The notes beneath the pieces are model-generated. The model did no database searches. It was not told where the DNA came from and saw only the letters and a program-made list of their open reading frames with translations. From positions 46,442,094 to 46,506,093 of the forward strand of contig NC_132879.1 of NCBI RefSeq assembly GCF_030463535.1: a stretch of 64,000 bases of DNA. The letters are read 5' to 3'. Position numbers and translations under genes: made by a program. Positions 12,626 to 44,148 of the stretch are shown in pieces. The DNA is from Salminus brasiliensis. Taxonomy: Eukaryota; Chordata; Actinopteri; Characiformes; Bryconidae. Every line of letters starts with the position of its first letter. Positions within the stretch are counted from its first letter, which is position 1.

Positions 12626-14590
12626 TGTTCTTTGAATGCTTACCTTGAAGAGTTACCAAGGTAATTGTTCTCACTGTGAAAATGCCACATACGTAGCTCA
12701 TGCACTGTGAAGGTGGGTCGCTGTGCCCTGGAAAGAATACAGAGCCTTGATAGGTCATAAACATTAGTTACACGCTAATAAGATAAAAAAATGATTGATG
12801 CTCAACTGCATTCTCATACCTACAGAGACACAAAGTAATAACCTAAAAACTTAAACCCTGTGCTTAGGCTACAATTCAGTTTTACTCTCATTACCCTCAT
12901 CACTACAATAATGTCCTAATTAAGATTACTGTCATATGCCCCAAAATAGAGCCCTGTGGAACTCCTGAATACTTAATAGTAGTTTCTGCGTTTGGATCGA
13001 TAACATAATAATAATTCAATGGTTCATGGGGATTCATAATCTAAAGTCAATAGTCTCTGATTAGATTTTGCTCATAGCAAGGTTTTTTTTTTTTTTTTTT
13101 TGGAGCAGTGCTGTGACCTATGTCAACCTTTGCACAGTAAGAACTAGACACAGTCAGTTTGGTGTGGCTAAGGGCAGAATTTCTGTTTGATCTAAGGTTA
13201 TTTATTGTACTGGGGGTCAGAATGTGCACTTACCTGACTCCAAAGGGAAGTATGATCACAAGCTCCACTGCAAAATAAAAAATGGGGTTCTTTAAGAGTT
13301 CTTTAGCAAAAGCAAAGGCTCTATACAGAACCATAAGAAGCCATTCTTATCTTGATTCTCTGCCTGGTAAATTCTATATGCGGTATTTTCTAGGTTTGTA
13401 TTTATTCACCACTATTGTTACAAATCTAATAAGCCTTTATATAGTGAGATTTCTCAAACCGGCCCTTTTAGCAATTCAGGCAGCCCACTTTTTTTGCTTG
13501 AGCCACAACAAGAATTGAGCTATACTGTTAATTGTTTGAAATTCTGAGGCCTGGATTGAGAATTGCTGCTAATAAAGCACTGATAATCCTGTTCTTTAGA
13601 TCTAGTTATACTTAGTTACAATAATGATGCATTTCTGAGAGACACGTTGTTGCATTAACTCCAATCCTAATCTAGAGGATTAATTTCTTTTGATTTCTTA
13701 ATGAAAAGGTAACAGAGTAGTAATAGCATCAGTAGTGGAAGCAGCATTACAACACTAGTAGTTTCAGCACACTGATTGTGTGTTAGAAATCCCACAACCA
13801 GAACCTGCAGCACACAGATTCATACCTAGGAGCGTCAGTTAAGAGGGGATGCGGTTATTCGTCAAGCACATTACATAAGTGTCCCCTTTTTATTGGTTGC
13901 AAAGAAGAACGAGATAAATAGTCAACGTTTTACTATTTGAACCATTAACGAGAAAAACGCGAATAATCACGTATATATATATATTTGCAGTTTATAAACA
14001 CATATATGCAAATCAGTGGAGTATATTAAGTCACGGTGACCGGCGGACGGGGGCGCGCACGCACAACCTAGCGCGACGCCCCACTTAAGGCTCCGAAACA
14101 AAAGCCTCAGTTCGATTCAGTTTACCGAAATGAATCTGCAGTCCGATTCAGTGAATCGACCTTCTAGTTTTACGCTGAATAACGATTTTGATCATTTTTC
14201 GAAATTGGTAATGACCTAAAATTGATGTCCATGTCCTCCATTTCAGCATACAAAGCCATTCAATAATTCATTAAAATAAATACAAAAAAAACAAGACATT
14301 TAGTGCCTAGAATTTACTTAATTTAGTTTTTCACAGGGCCTACGACAGTAATAATTTAACTAACAACATATGATGGAAGTCCACGATGCCATCTTTCAGT
14401 GATATCGGTTGTTGATGTGTAGTTCCAGTGCAAAACTAAAGAAGCAAACTTCAAACTATATCAAACTTCCCTACCAAATATGTCTAGACTGCATGCGAAA
14501 TAGTTCAGATGATATTTCAGTGAATCATTTTTTTAATGGAGTCAAACTAGGCCATAGTATTGATATATAAAGCCTGTCTATCTGCTTCAA
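12626..14590. other. Spacer between SAMM50 and ALDH1L2
   Basis: No gene is visible. It holds a T-run (about 13082-13100) and a stretch around 12935-13040 that resembles 7440-7580 (both contain AGCCCTGTGG.ACTCC), so probably a dispersed repeat. A fish repeat-like block with GAACCATAAGA lies near 13320. A GC-rich CpG-containing patch at 14035-14100 may be the distal ALDH1L2 promoter. Confidence 0.4.
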
Positions 14591-14778
14591 AAGGTTTGCT
14601 TTGTTTCGCTTCGGTTGAACTCGTGAATCGGTTCGGTCGGCGTATGGAACAGAGCCGATTCAAACGAACGACTCGTCCGCGAGTCAGACATCGCTCCTCC
14701 GTAAGCAGGTGTGCGCGTCTCAGAGCCCACGGCGGACCTCGGCTCTTCAGATTTTTTGGCTTTTGCACGGTTTTCGCC

Positions 14779-35241
<20,463 letters not shown>

Positions 35242-36345
35242 GGGGAAAAAAAACTCCTGCTGCTACTGGACTTTGGGCTGGACTGCCAGGCAGTGGATGG
35301 AACAGCAGGTCACATGCTCCATCCACCAACTTGCATTGGCTTTGGCTCAGAACTAGTTTGATAAGGATTTTTTTAAAGCACTCCCTGCCAAGACTTTACT
35401 GTTGTGCCTACATTTTCTATCAGTTTGTCTCCGGAACATGCCTTTCTGCTCAGAGAGGGAAACGGTTGTCCAAGACAGCGCAAGGCAGCTTAAAGACATC
35501 CATGCGAAACCAAGAGCCACGCCAAAAAGATGGATGGTCTTCATTTTAACATCAAGACACTGCCAATAGCTGATTGACCGACTTAGCAACCAGTGAAGAA
35601 CAAACTGGAGTTTTTAAACATGGAAGCTTCTGCCTGTTACATAAATCCATACACAGCACACTGGTTCAGTTTCAGTATTTTTACAGTCTTAAGGAAATCA
35701 AGCTGTTTTGTGTTTCAGACACTTTAGGAAATTGTTTATTACACAGATAGGTTTTTAATAGTCACACCACTTCATTTGAAATTAATATACATGTACATAT
35801 TTTATAGCAAGCAAGAGAAATTATCATTCTATATATTTTTACCTCTGCATTCCAGACAGGAAATACAGAATGACTGAAAGCCGTAAATGTAAGGATAAGC
35901 TAGAGGAGGAAATATAAGATATTTAAGATATTTATGTTTCATCTGCCAATTTAACAAGTCCTCATATTTTCATCCCAAACTCTCCAAGTTGGACTTAGTG
36001 GAAGCAAATGTTGGACTAAAAGAAACAAAGACAGTATTTGCTATCGGAAGCACACTGTGAGCCTTTTAGGAAGAAGAGTATTGTGTGTCCTTTAGTCACT
36101 CAGAAGGATCTGACCACAACCAAGGGTATGTGGCGTATAGCATTCATAAATGTAGTGTGAATGACAACACGTGCAATGCAATGCAACTGCCAACATCAAC
36201 AGTTCCTACCTTCACTTTGATCCGATGTGGCATATGGGAGGAAAAGTCAATTTACTGACACTATTTATTTTGCCAAGCAGCTATTATACAGCACCAGTAT
36301 TACATCAATGTCTGTCCACAATAAAATCTATAGGAGCATCAACAC
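35242..36345 (+). other. ALDH1L2: ALDH1L2 3'UTR with poly(A) signal
   Basis: Sequence downstream of the stop with AATAAA at 36320-36325. Its first 145 bases are duplicated in inverted form at 31501-31669. The 3' end is inferred. Confidence 0.55.
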
Positions 36346-38230
36346 AATTCCTTCTTTCTCATTCCATCTCTGATCATCTCCATGATACCTGACCAAGCTT
36401 GACAATCAGTCAAGAGCTGGTCAACCAACTACAGTATGATAGGGTACGTTTTCACCTGGATGACCAGCTTTTCAACCCCCCTGAAGAAAAAAGAACAGCT
36501 TAGACCATCCAAAACCAACCTGGTTTTATGCTGCATTTTTCAGCAGACTTTCTTCTTCAGCAGCTCAATACTACATTTTAAAGTCAGCAATTCATTTGAC
36601 ATTAACATGCTGGAATTACAAAATAAAAAAAAACATATATATCTTTTTTTTAATTATTTATTTATTTATTTTGGGGGGGGGGGGGGGGGGGCTTTTAATT
36701 ATATTAAATTGTTTTTAAACAAGCAAAACAACCCTTCACTCCTGGTTAACTGTATTGGTTTCCAGGTATTTTTTTATTAAAGAAACTGGTGGTAAAGATA
36801 CACACTGATTTAATTGATATTAATCAATATTAATATTAAACACTGTTATCTGCGTGGATGTTATTGTGTGTATTAAGTGTTACTGTTGGGGGGGGTAGAT
36901 CAAGCATCGTGGTTAGACGAGTCCTCAGATTCAGTGAGCTTCTGAATCAGAACTGCTGTATCGGTTGATTCAGCTCCTCAGTGGATCTGATCTGACAGAG
37001 CAGCCTCTTACACACACCTGTGCGGGTCGACACGGATATCAGACATCGACGGTAATCTGGGCTGCATGAAGGTCGTGACTGAAGGTGGACACATCAGGCG
37101 CTAGCTGTTCTGTTACACCTTAGCTAGCTAGCTATAACACGTGGCGCCAAAACACCGAATCTGAGGCGCGCGCGTGTGTGTGTGTGTGCAGTTCGAGGCG
37201 TAGTAGGTCATCTGTCTGTGCGGCTCTTCACAGTATAATAATAGTGATGATAATTCAATAGTTTCACGAAGATCATTTCTCAACCGTTTTCAGTCAGATT
37301 ACGGAGCCGAAGTTTGTTTTCTCACACAAACCGAACCGTTCACACATTCCGGATTCGAATTCAGATTCAGATTCAGATTCAATAACAGCAGCGCGCGCGA
37401 TTAGCTTCATTATGAAAAACTTAAAAAAAAAAAAGCGTTAAATATTTTTTTTTATGTTTTAAAATATTAATATTAAAATCTAGCACTACTTAATTACAAT
37501 GACGAGTAATACTTCATTACTTGGTCAAGCAGTTTGGTCTAGGTGGTCATGCTGGACAGACCAGTTAAACCATCAAATGAGACCAGCTACCAGGTACCGC
37601 TCAGTCTGTATTTACCACATAAGAGGGAAAATATTTATAATATAAAAAAATATAAAAAGTTACAGAAAAATGCCTTTATTTCTGGGGCCCCTCGCTCTAT
37701 TTCCTCAGCATCCTTCCTCACACACCTATGAGCACTTAAGTTTGAAATGTGAATATAAAAAGGTAAAGTTAAAGGTGCACGTATTTGTCACTGTACAGTG
37801 TACAGCGAAATGTGTCCTCCGCATTTAACCCATCTGGTAGTGAACACACACTCACACACACACATGTGTTAGGGGCAGTGAGTACAGACACACACCCAGA
37901 GCGGTGGGCAGCCAACTCCAGCGCCCGGGGAGCAGAGAGGGTAAAGGGCCTTGCTCAAGGGCCCAACAGTGGCAGCTTGCCGAGCCTGGGAATCAAACCC
38001 ACAACCCTGTTATCGATAGCCCAGTGCTCTAACCGCTGAGCCACCACTCTATGTTGCTAAATCTACAGCCATGCCTGTGTTAAAGACCCTAATGTTATCT
38101 TGCCAGGTCGCCTGGGCTTTTTTTTGGTAAGTGTCAAATTGAGTAGAATTCAGTAAAAAAAGAAACAGCACCAGCAGTTCTACTAAAAAATACTAATATG
38201 TTATTTACAAAACATTTTTAGAAATGCAGT
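36346..38230. other. Spacer 3' of ALDH1L2
   Basis: No gene could be supported. It contains a G-homopolymer of about 18 bases (36674-36691) and a CpG-richer patch (about 37015-37400) with TAGCTAGCTAGC, a GT run and ATTCAGATTCAGATTCAGAT. A TTTATT at 37676 could serve as a minus-strand poly(A) signal for the candidate gene at 38309-42152. The SINE at 37775-38048 is listed separately. Confidence 0.4.
37775..38048 (-). repeat. tRNA-derived SINE
   Basis: Read on the minus strand it starts GTGGCTCAGCGGTTAGAGCA (A-box), then GGTTTGATTCCCAGGCTC (B-box), then a body with CACTGCCCC and a CA/GT run. A shorter copy is at 59095-59208. Confidence 0.75.
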
Positions 38231-38308
38231 CATAGGTGTTGAAATGCATGAAGCTGTGATGACCATCCTCCCCCAGGGTCTTCCTCCTCAAGCATGTCAG
38301 TTCCTTCA

Positions 38309-41300
38309 TCAGTGTTTGGTGTTTGACAGGAAAAGACTGTAAGACATGCGGTCAAAAACGACTTGTCCATGCTGACCTTCTGGGTTGTCCTCACATTGAA
38401 CAGAAACCTGAAATCAGTAATATGCCAAGACATGTGTATTCACATCTGTTCATTAACATGAATTCAGATCATTCAAATAGGACCACTTTAAGTTTAGTGT
38501 CAGCTGATGACCTACTCTACTGAAACTGCAATTCCAGAAGCATAATAAGGAAAACATGATGCAAAAGCTTTTGCAAATATGCTGTATATGCTATATTCTT
38601 TCACAAATGTAGAAGCAGTCTGCATGCCTAGACGCTTGGTTTTATACACTTGTGACTGTGGAATTGATTGGAACACCAGAATTCCAGGATTTGGATGGGT
38701 GTGTGAATACCTAGTGTACATATATAAAATATATAAATAATATATATAAAAAGAAATGTACTGTGCACACACACATATATAAAGCTATATATGTATTTCT
38801 ACAGTATGTATTTTGCAGGTTTATTTCTAATAAATGGTAATAAATGTAAATATTAAATACATAACTTTTAATAAACCCATCCTCATATAAGTGAAGATTT
38901 CCATTAAGATTGTAGTAAAGCATCTTATACAAAATGATTTTATATGATTTACTAATACTAATAAATACTAAATACTAATAAAAAAAAAATAAAAAAAACA
39001 CTACTACTACTAATAATAATAATAATGAAAATCACCCCTAAATTGGCCACTTTAGGTTTTAAGTCTGCATTTTTGGTAATGTTATCTCAGAGCTCAGAAC
39101 TCTCTTTTGCATAGTGCTCCATTTCTTTTCTTTCCCCCCCACTCTAAAACTGTACATAATAATAATTAAAATTTTCTTTTTCTTCTTCTTCTTCTTATTA
39201 TTATTATTACCGTATAAAATTTGGAAAAGATTGTTGCACCACTACTGATTAATAAATGTGTCATAATAGCCAGTTTATAACAATAAAAATATATTCACAC
39301 ACAAAAAATAGCTAGTTTATCTACCTGTAATGTCTGTAATAATCTACCAAATCCTTGATGTGTAGAGGTTCAACGACTATCACATACCATGAAGTCTTCC
39401 CCCTGAAGCATGTCAGTAAACAGTCCTTCATCATTAGTGTGGGTGTTGCACTGGAGTCTATATGAGATGCTGTCATAAACGACTTCTCCATTTTGGCCCT
39501 CTGGGTTGTCCACACATTCAACAGAAACCTGAAATCAAGAATATTACAATATTGTGTGCATCTGGAATACAACCATGTCGTGACATAGACTCGTCTTACT
39601 TTTGGGTACTGGGGGAAGAAATGCGTACATTTTATTGTTACCAAACATTTATTAAGAAAACTGACAAACTACTGTCACATTATTTTAATAGTTGGCTTAA
39701 ATATACATTCTTCTGTATTGTCTTATGGTTTAAAATGCGTAGAGCTTTGATGACTGCCCTGCACCATAACCTCTTCCTCATGAAGCCTGACACTTTCTTT
39801 ATAATTTGTGTTGGTGTTAGAAAGAGATGCTGTCAAATATGACTTGTCCATGCTGAAACCTATAATTAATAAATCAATTTGAATAATAATTATAATTATA
39901 ATAATATCCAGTACCATCAAGTCTTCCTGCTGAGGCACACCAGTAAACATTCCTTCATCATTTGTGTCGGAGTAAACGACTTCTGCATCGTGCCCCTCTC
40001 GGTTGTCCACACATTGGACAGAAACCTGAAATCAAGAATATTACATTATCATTATCAAAAATAATAATATTAATAGTAATAGTATCAATCAAATATTTGA
40101 TCAAATCTGTTAAGTAAACTCTGTAAGAAATATGTTTAAATGTATACAGTCCCAGTTTTCGTCACTTATATCTCAAACACATCAAAACTAAATAATAAAT
40201 GAGATGAGGGGTAATGTTTATTAACCCCTTAAGCAGCCTATGGTCCGCCGGTGGGCCCAAAGTGTTATTACAAAGTTCTATTACCAAAGAATAGCCCTGC
40301 CAGACTGTACAGAAGTCTCTGTAGTTGCTGAATAATACACCGTAGTGTGCAGTAAGCCATAATAGCAAATATACATATATTTACAGTTAATTGATATGAC
40401 TGTAAAACTGACTGAAGTGTTGTTCAGTTGTATAAACTGTTCATAAGGGAATGGTTTGGAAAATCAAATCTAAACTAAACTATGTTTTCCTTATCCCCCC
40501 AAAAACCCATCAAATCTAAACTATGTTTTCCTTACCCACCCAATTAGTTCATTAATTATAAACCACACTCATATAATAATATAAAAGTCAGTGTGTTACT
40601 TCTACTACTTTGAATACTGTTTTGAATAACTGTCTGCTTTTGGGTACAGGGACAAATTGAGTTTTTCAACTTAAAAATGTATAACTTCAAATACAACTCA
40701 TCACAGCAAAAATTAACATTGCTTCCTTTTACTTTATCGTGTTAGTGGGTTTATGTACATGCACTCCTTTATCATCTCAACAACCTTCGTATGCATAGAG
40801 CTTCGAAGGTTATTCTTCACCATAAACTCTTCCTTATAAAGCCCAACAGTTCCTGTGCTGGTCCTTTCCGCTGTCCTCACATTAAATGCAATACAAATGT
40901 TTATACAGTCAGATACAATACAATCAAACAATTTACACAGTAATCTGTAAAATAATCTGTATAGTTCATTGACATACAGTCCCACTTTCAGATAAAACAC
41001 ATTTATAACTAGAAATCAGATGCTAGATAATTGTTCACAGCACATGTAAACAAAAAGCATAAACATATTGTTAGTTACCTATTTAGTTAAAAAACAATAA
41101 TAAAACAACATTTTAGAGCACAAGACCTTCATTTCAGCAGGATACATGGTGTTGTTAATCTGTTATACGCCAATATGAAATGTAATAACTGCAGTATTAA
41201 CTACATGTTAAAAAATACATAATTTAATACAATTGGTAATATTTTAATCTTTTAATATTAAGCTACACAATAAAAATAACAATAATTTATTGGGCCTACT

Positions 41301-42152
41301 CAGATTAGTGTGAAACTCGTAAGTGCAATATTTTGCAACATAAATGATCTTGGCTACACACCAAATTAACACATTACTTTAATATGAACTAACAATATAG
41401 GTAAGCGCCCATTACAGTTATGAGAATTCTTTTAAAATGGCCATAATCTACAGCTACTGGTAATTTACAGTATTATGGATTTTAAAACATAAGCATCATA
41501 TTAGATGGATTATTTTAGAGTAGCAGATAATAGTATGTAGTCTTTTTATTTATTTTTTTCATTTTTATTCAATTGTCCCAAATGCATGTTCCAAGTTAAA
41601 CTGTGCATACTTCTAAACATTAATCTTTCTAAGTGATATCTATAATCTATAATCTATTATGAATAAGTTAAAACATCTAAAAGAACAATGTTAATAAACA
41701 TTTGTTATAACAAAGTTCATAGGGCACTGGTTTGGTCAGAGATTTCCAAACCCTTCCAAATGGCCACATACACGTGTAAACACATGGGCAGCCATATCCT
41801 AGAATGCAAACAGGCCCTTGCCAATAAGCAATATGCCAGTATACTATACTAGTGGTACTAGCATCAACATTAGCATTACTGATTGTATTATTCAAGAGGT
41901 GTAAATGCTGTGAAATACCCGCTGTAGGAATAAGATTTTTTTGCCCCAAATCCAACAGTTTACCCTGTGCTAACAGCTAAGCTAAGACAAAGACAAAAGC
42001 TAAGGAATAACACTTTCTAAAAGTTCAAAGAAAAAACATTTGTAATTTGTAATTAAAATACACTACTGATGTTTTACAAGCCTAGGCCTACATACCACAC
42101 TTCGGTTCAGTTGATCCAAAATAGGTTTAGTTGACTTTTTGTCATGAGCCAT
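38309..42152 (-). CDS. Candidate small gene with tandemly duplicated phase-0 exons, function unknown
   Basis: Not recognised. Predicted coding exons on the minus strand: 42152-42096 (19 codons, MAHDKKSTKPILDQLNRSV, donor GTATGT), 40025-39915 (37 codons, donor GTACTG), 39528-39388 (47 codons, donor GTATGT), 38407-38309 (32 codons plus TGA). Each internal exon begins VSV(Q/E)C(V/E)DN after TTTCAG and breaks exactly between codons. The four join into one open frame of 408 nt, 135 residues, acidic. The internal exons are copies of each other: the shared pattern is EVVY, then NDEG.FT, then ED.M; two of them also share the acceptor-side intron (ATTCTTGATTTCAG). The ATG lies in a CpG-rich patch with an ETS-like CGGAAGT (about 42190), as in a housekeeping promoter. 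Other terminal exons could exist. Three shared-phase exons with good splice sites support a real gene; transcription and family are unknown. Confidence 0.5.
39735..39859 (-). pseudogene. Decayed copy of the tandem exon
   Basis: It keeps an acceptor (ATTATAG) and the motif CAGCATGGACAAGTCATATTTGACAG in split form. Relative to the copy at 38407 it has lost 28 bases just inside its 5' end, which throws it out of frame; stops follow. It sits between two intact copies. Confidence 0.6.
40221..40362. repeat. MITE-like element, relative of 18293-18447
   Basis: An inverted copy of the 155-bp family: TTAACCCCTTAAGCAGCCTA at one end and the ACTTCTGTAC/GTAGTTGCTGAATAATACAC core. It lies in the first intron of the candidate gene at 38309-42152. 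Confidence 0.45.
40780..40888 (-). pseudogene. Decayed copy of the tandem exon, oldest
   Basis: The minus strand shows AATGTGAGGACAGCGGAAAG, equivalent to the QCEDNPEG start of the intact exons, and GAAGAGTTTATGGTG like their ED.MV end. The acceptor AG is missing and the frame does not hold throughout. It shares with the copies at 38309 and 39735 a distal stretch ending in AGCTCTATGCAT. Confidence 0.5.
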
Positions 42153-42260
42153 ATTGCTTGCGTCGGAGGCGTGCGAGATCGACGAAACAAACTTCCGTTC
42201 CCCATCCTATTCCTATCTCGCATTCGTTCCGGCCAGTTCTTTGAGATTTTCAGTTGATAA
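42153..42260 (-). promoter_or_regulatory. CpG-rich promoter-like patch before the candidate gene
   Basis: About 90 bases upstream of the minus-strand ATG at 42152 hold a cluster of CpGs in otherwise AT-rich, CpG-poor DNA. They include an ETS-like ACGGAAGT (minus strand, about 42196-42189). This is what a short housekeeping-type promoter looks like; activity is inferred. Confidence 0.4.
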
Positions 42261-43295
42261 ATTCAATATACCTTTCTTTACCTGCACTTTATTAGACTAG
42301 ACTAATATGTGTGTGTTTGTGTATTATTTATATATAGTATACTTCTATATTTCTTATTATTTAATTCCATTGCCCATTTCAAAACATTACCTAAAACCAT
42401 AATTACTCTAGTCTACACCACTCTCATTTATGTACCCAAGAGCTAAGCTTAAACAGATTAGGGGGAAGTATAGGACTTTCTATTTAGACACAATATTATA
42501 AAGTAGTTAATACTAGCAAACGTTTCTAGGGTTTAAAAAAAAAAACCAAAAAAAAAAACCCCTCAAAACTCAAAAGCTCAAAACATCTAATGGCCACTTT
42601 TAGAAGAATGCTGGACTAAATATGTGAAAATAGTCGTGTGAATTACCTTTTTTTGCCCTTGTATCCTTGCTCTTGGCTTACATCCGTGTTAATGTCCCTG
42701 TAAACCATTTTGGCGACAAACTATACTACTATTGAGCTTTCCAGGATGATTAATCCTGTATTTACACAAACAAAAACAACAAGATAATTACAATCTCATA
42801 AAATAGTTCTAAAATAGAAAATACAAAGCGCTCTTTGGATCGTCGAATGGATAAATGAAACATCAGGAAGCCACTCTTTACGGAAACCAAAAGTGACTTT
42901 GAGAAATCTGTCAGACTGGTTCTTACCTGTTAGGTTAGTTTTCCTTCCCCTCAGCTTGTTTGGCCAGAAGCAAAACCTAATTTGTGTTTCATTTGTAAAT
43001 GCAAAGTCATTTCCAATAAAAAAAAGAGCCAAATTTAAATTCCGTCATGTTTATTTGAAAAAGATGAAAAACCTCTCAACAAGCAAAATGCTGGTTACTT
43101 TACCATGTTAGGTTGTACTGTAAATTTGTCTGTCTTTAATATTTTCATACTACAGTTACACTCTGGCTCATTTTTAAGTAACAGGCATAAGGTCATGTAA
43201 GGTTAGAGAAAACCTTCTAACATTACACTGTTCTCAAAGATGATCAGTATCGCAGAAAAAACGGTCACTTAAAGTGGCTCCAGATTGGGGCTGCC

Positions 43296-43296
<1 letters not shown>

Positions 43297-43324
<28 letters not shown>
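43297..43324. repeat. A-homopolymer
   Basis: About 28 A residues in a row, between the candidate gene and NOPCHAP1. It could be a retrotransposon tail, but no element body was recognised beside it. Confidence 0.8.
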
Positions 43325-43327
<3 letters not shown>

Positions 43328-43559
43328 AATTTATAGTATCAAAACATTTGCACAAAAACAAAAATACACGACTACATATCTATAACACAGCAGTTCGGGC
43401 AGCACTGACCATGCCACACGCCGAGCTGTCAGAACATTAGCATCTCTGACAGGGGAAGTGAAAAACATTGGTTATGTTCATCTACAGGTGGTGAGGCAGG
43501 GAGTGAAAAGTCAGTTCTTAAAGGCGAGGTATTGAAAGTAGGCTAAAGAACCAAACTGA

Positions 43560-43880
43560 TGCTGGATGACTGGGTCAGAACATCTTGAAAACGTCAGGCA
43601 GGTCTTGTGGGTTTCCCCCCCCCCCCCGTTATACAGTGGTCAAAAGTTAGTACCAAAAGTGGTCCAAGTAAGGACAACCTGTGAACCAGTGACCGGGTCA
43701 TGGGCACCTAAGGCTCAGTGATGTGATGTGATCCATGGAAGCCTAACCTCACATCTTACCGGACTGAATGGATCTGCTGCTTTGCAGCCTTGGTGCCAGA
43801 TAGCACAGAACGCCACAGGTTAGACACAGGGGCACAAGGGGGACCTACTCAATATTAGACTGGTGGTGTTAATGTTATGG
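43560..43880 (+). mobile_element. Tc1/mariner-family remnant
   Basis: It carries CCAAAAGTGGTCCAAGTAAG, GGTCATGGGCACCTAAGGCT and a terminal GTTAATGTTATGGTTGATCG, all typical of the fish element whose other fragment is at 34620-34990 in opposite orientation. Confidence 0.5.
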
Positions 43881-44148
43881 TTGATCGATGTATAAAATGT
43901 CTCTGGATGTCAAACCAAGCAAACATACAATTCCTTGCCTTCTAGCAATGCATGAGACCATATAAATTTCATCCACCTTCCATTTCAGGTGAATATTTAC
44001 TTTATGGTTTAAAGAGTCTGCCTTCTGCCTTCAGACGCTTTGTGTGAGCGACAACACGAAAGTTGAGGCTCCATTCCCACAAAGCATCTCCCATCTACAG
44101 GAGAAAAATTCTCAGTCTTTGGTTCAGCGGTGCAAAAGTTGTGTTCTC

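Noticed and set aside
36674-36691. G-homopolymer as a G-quadruplex signal
   Set aside because: A long single-base run in an AT-rich spacer is more likely a slippage or sequencing-prone tract than a functional element; its length may be inaccurate.
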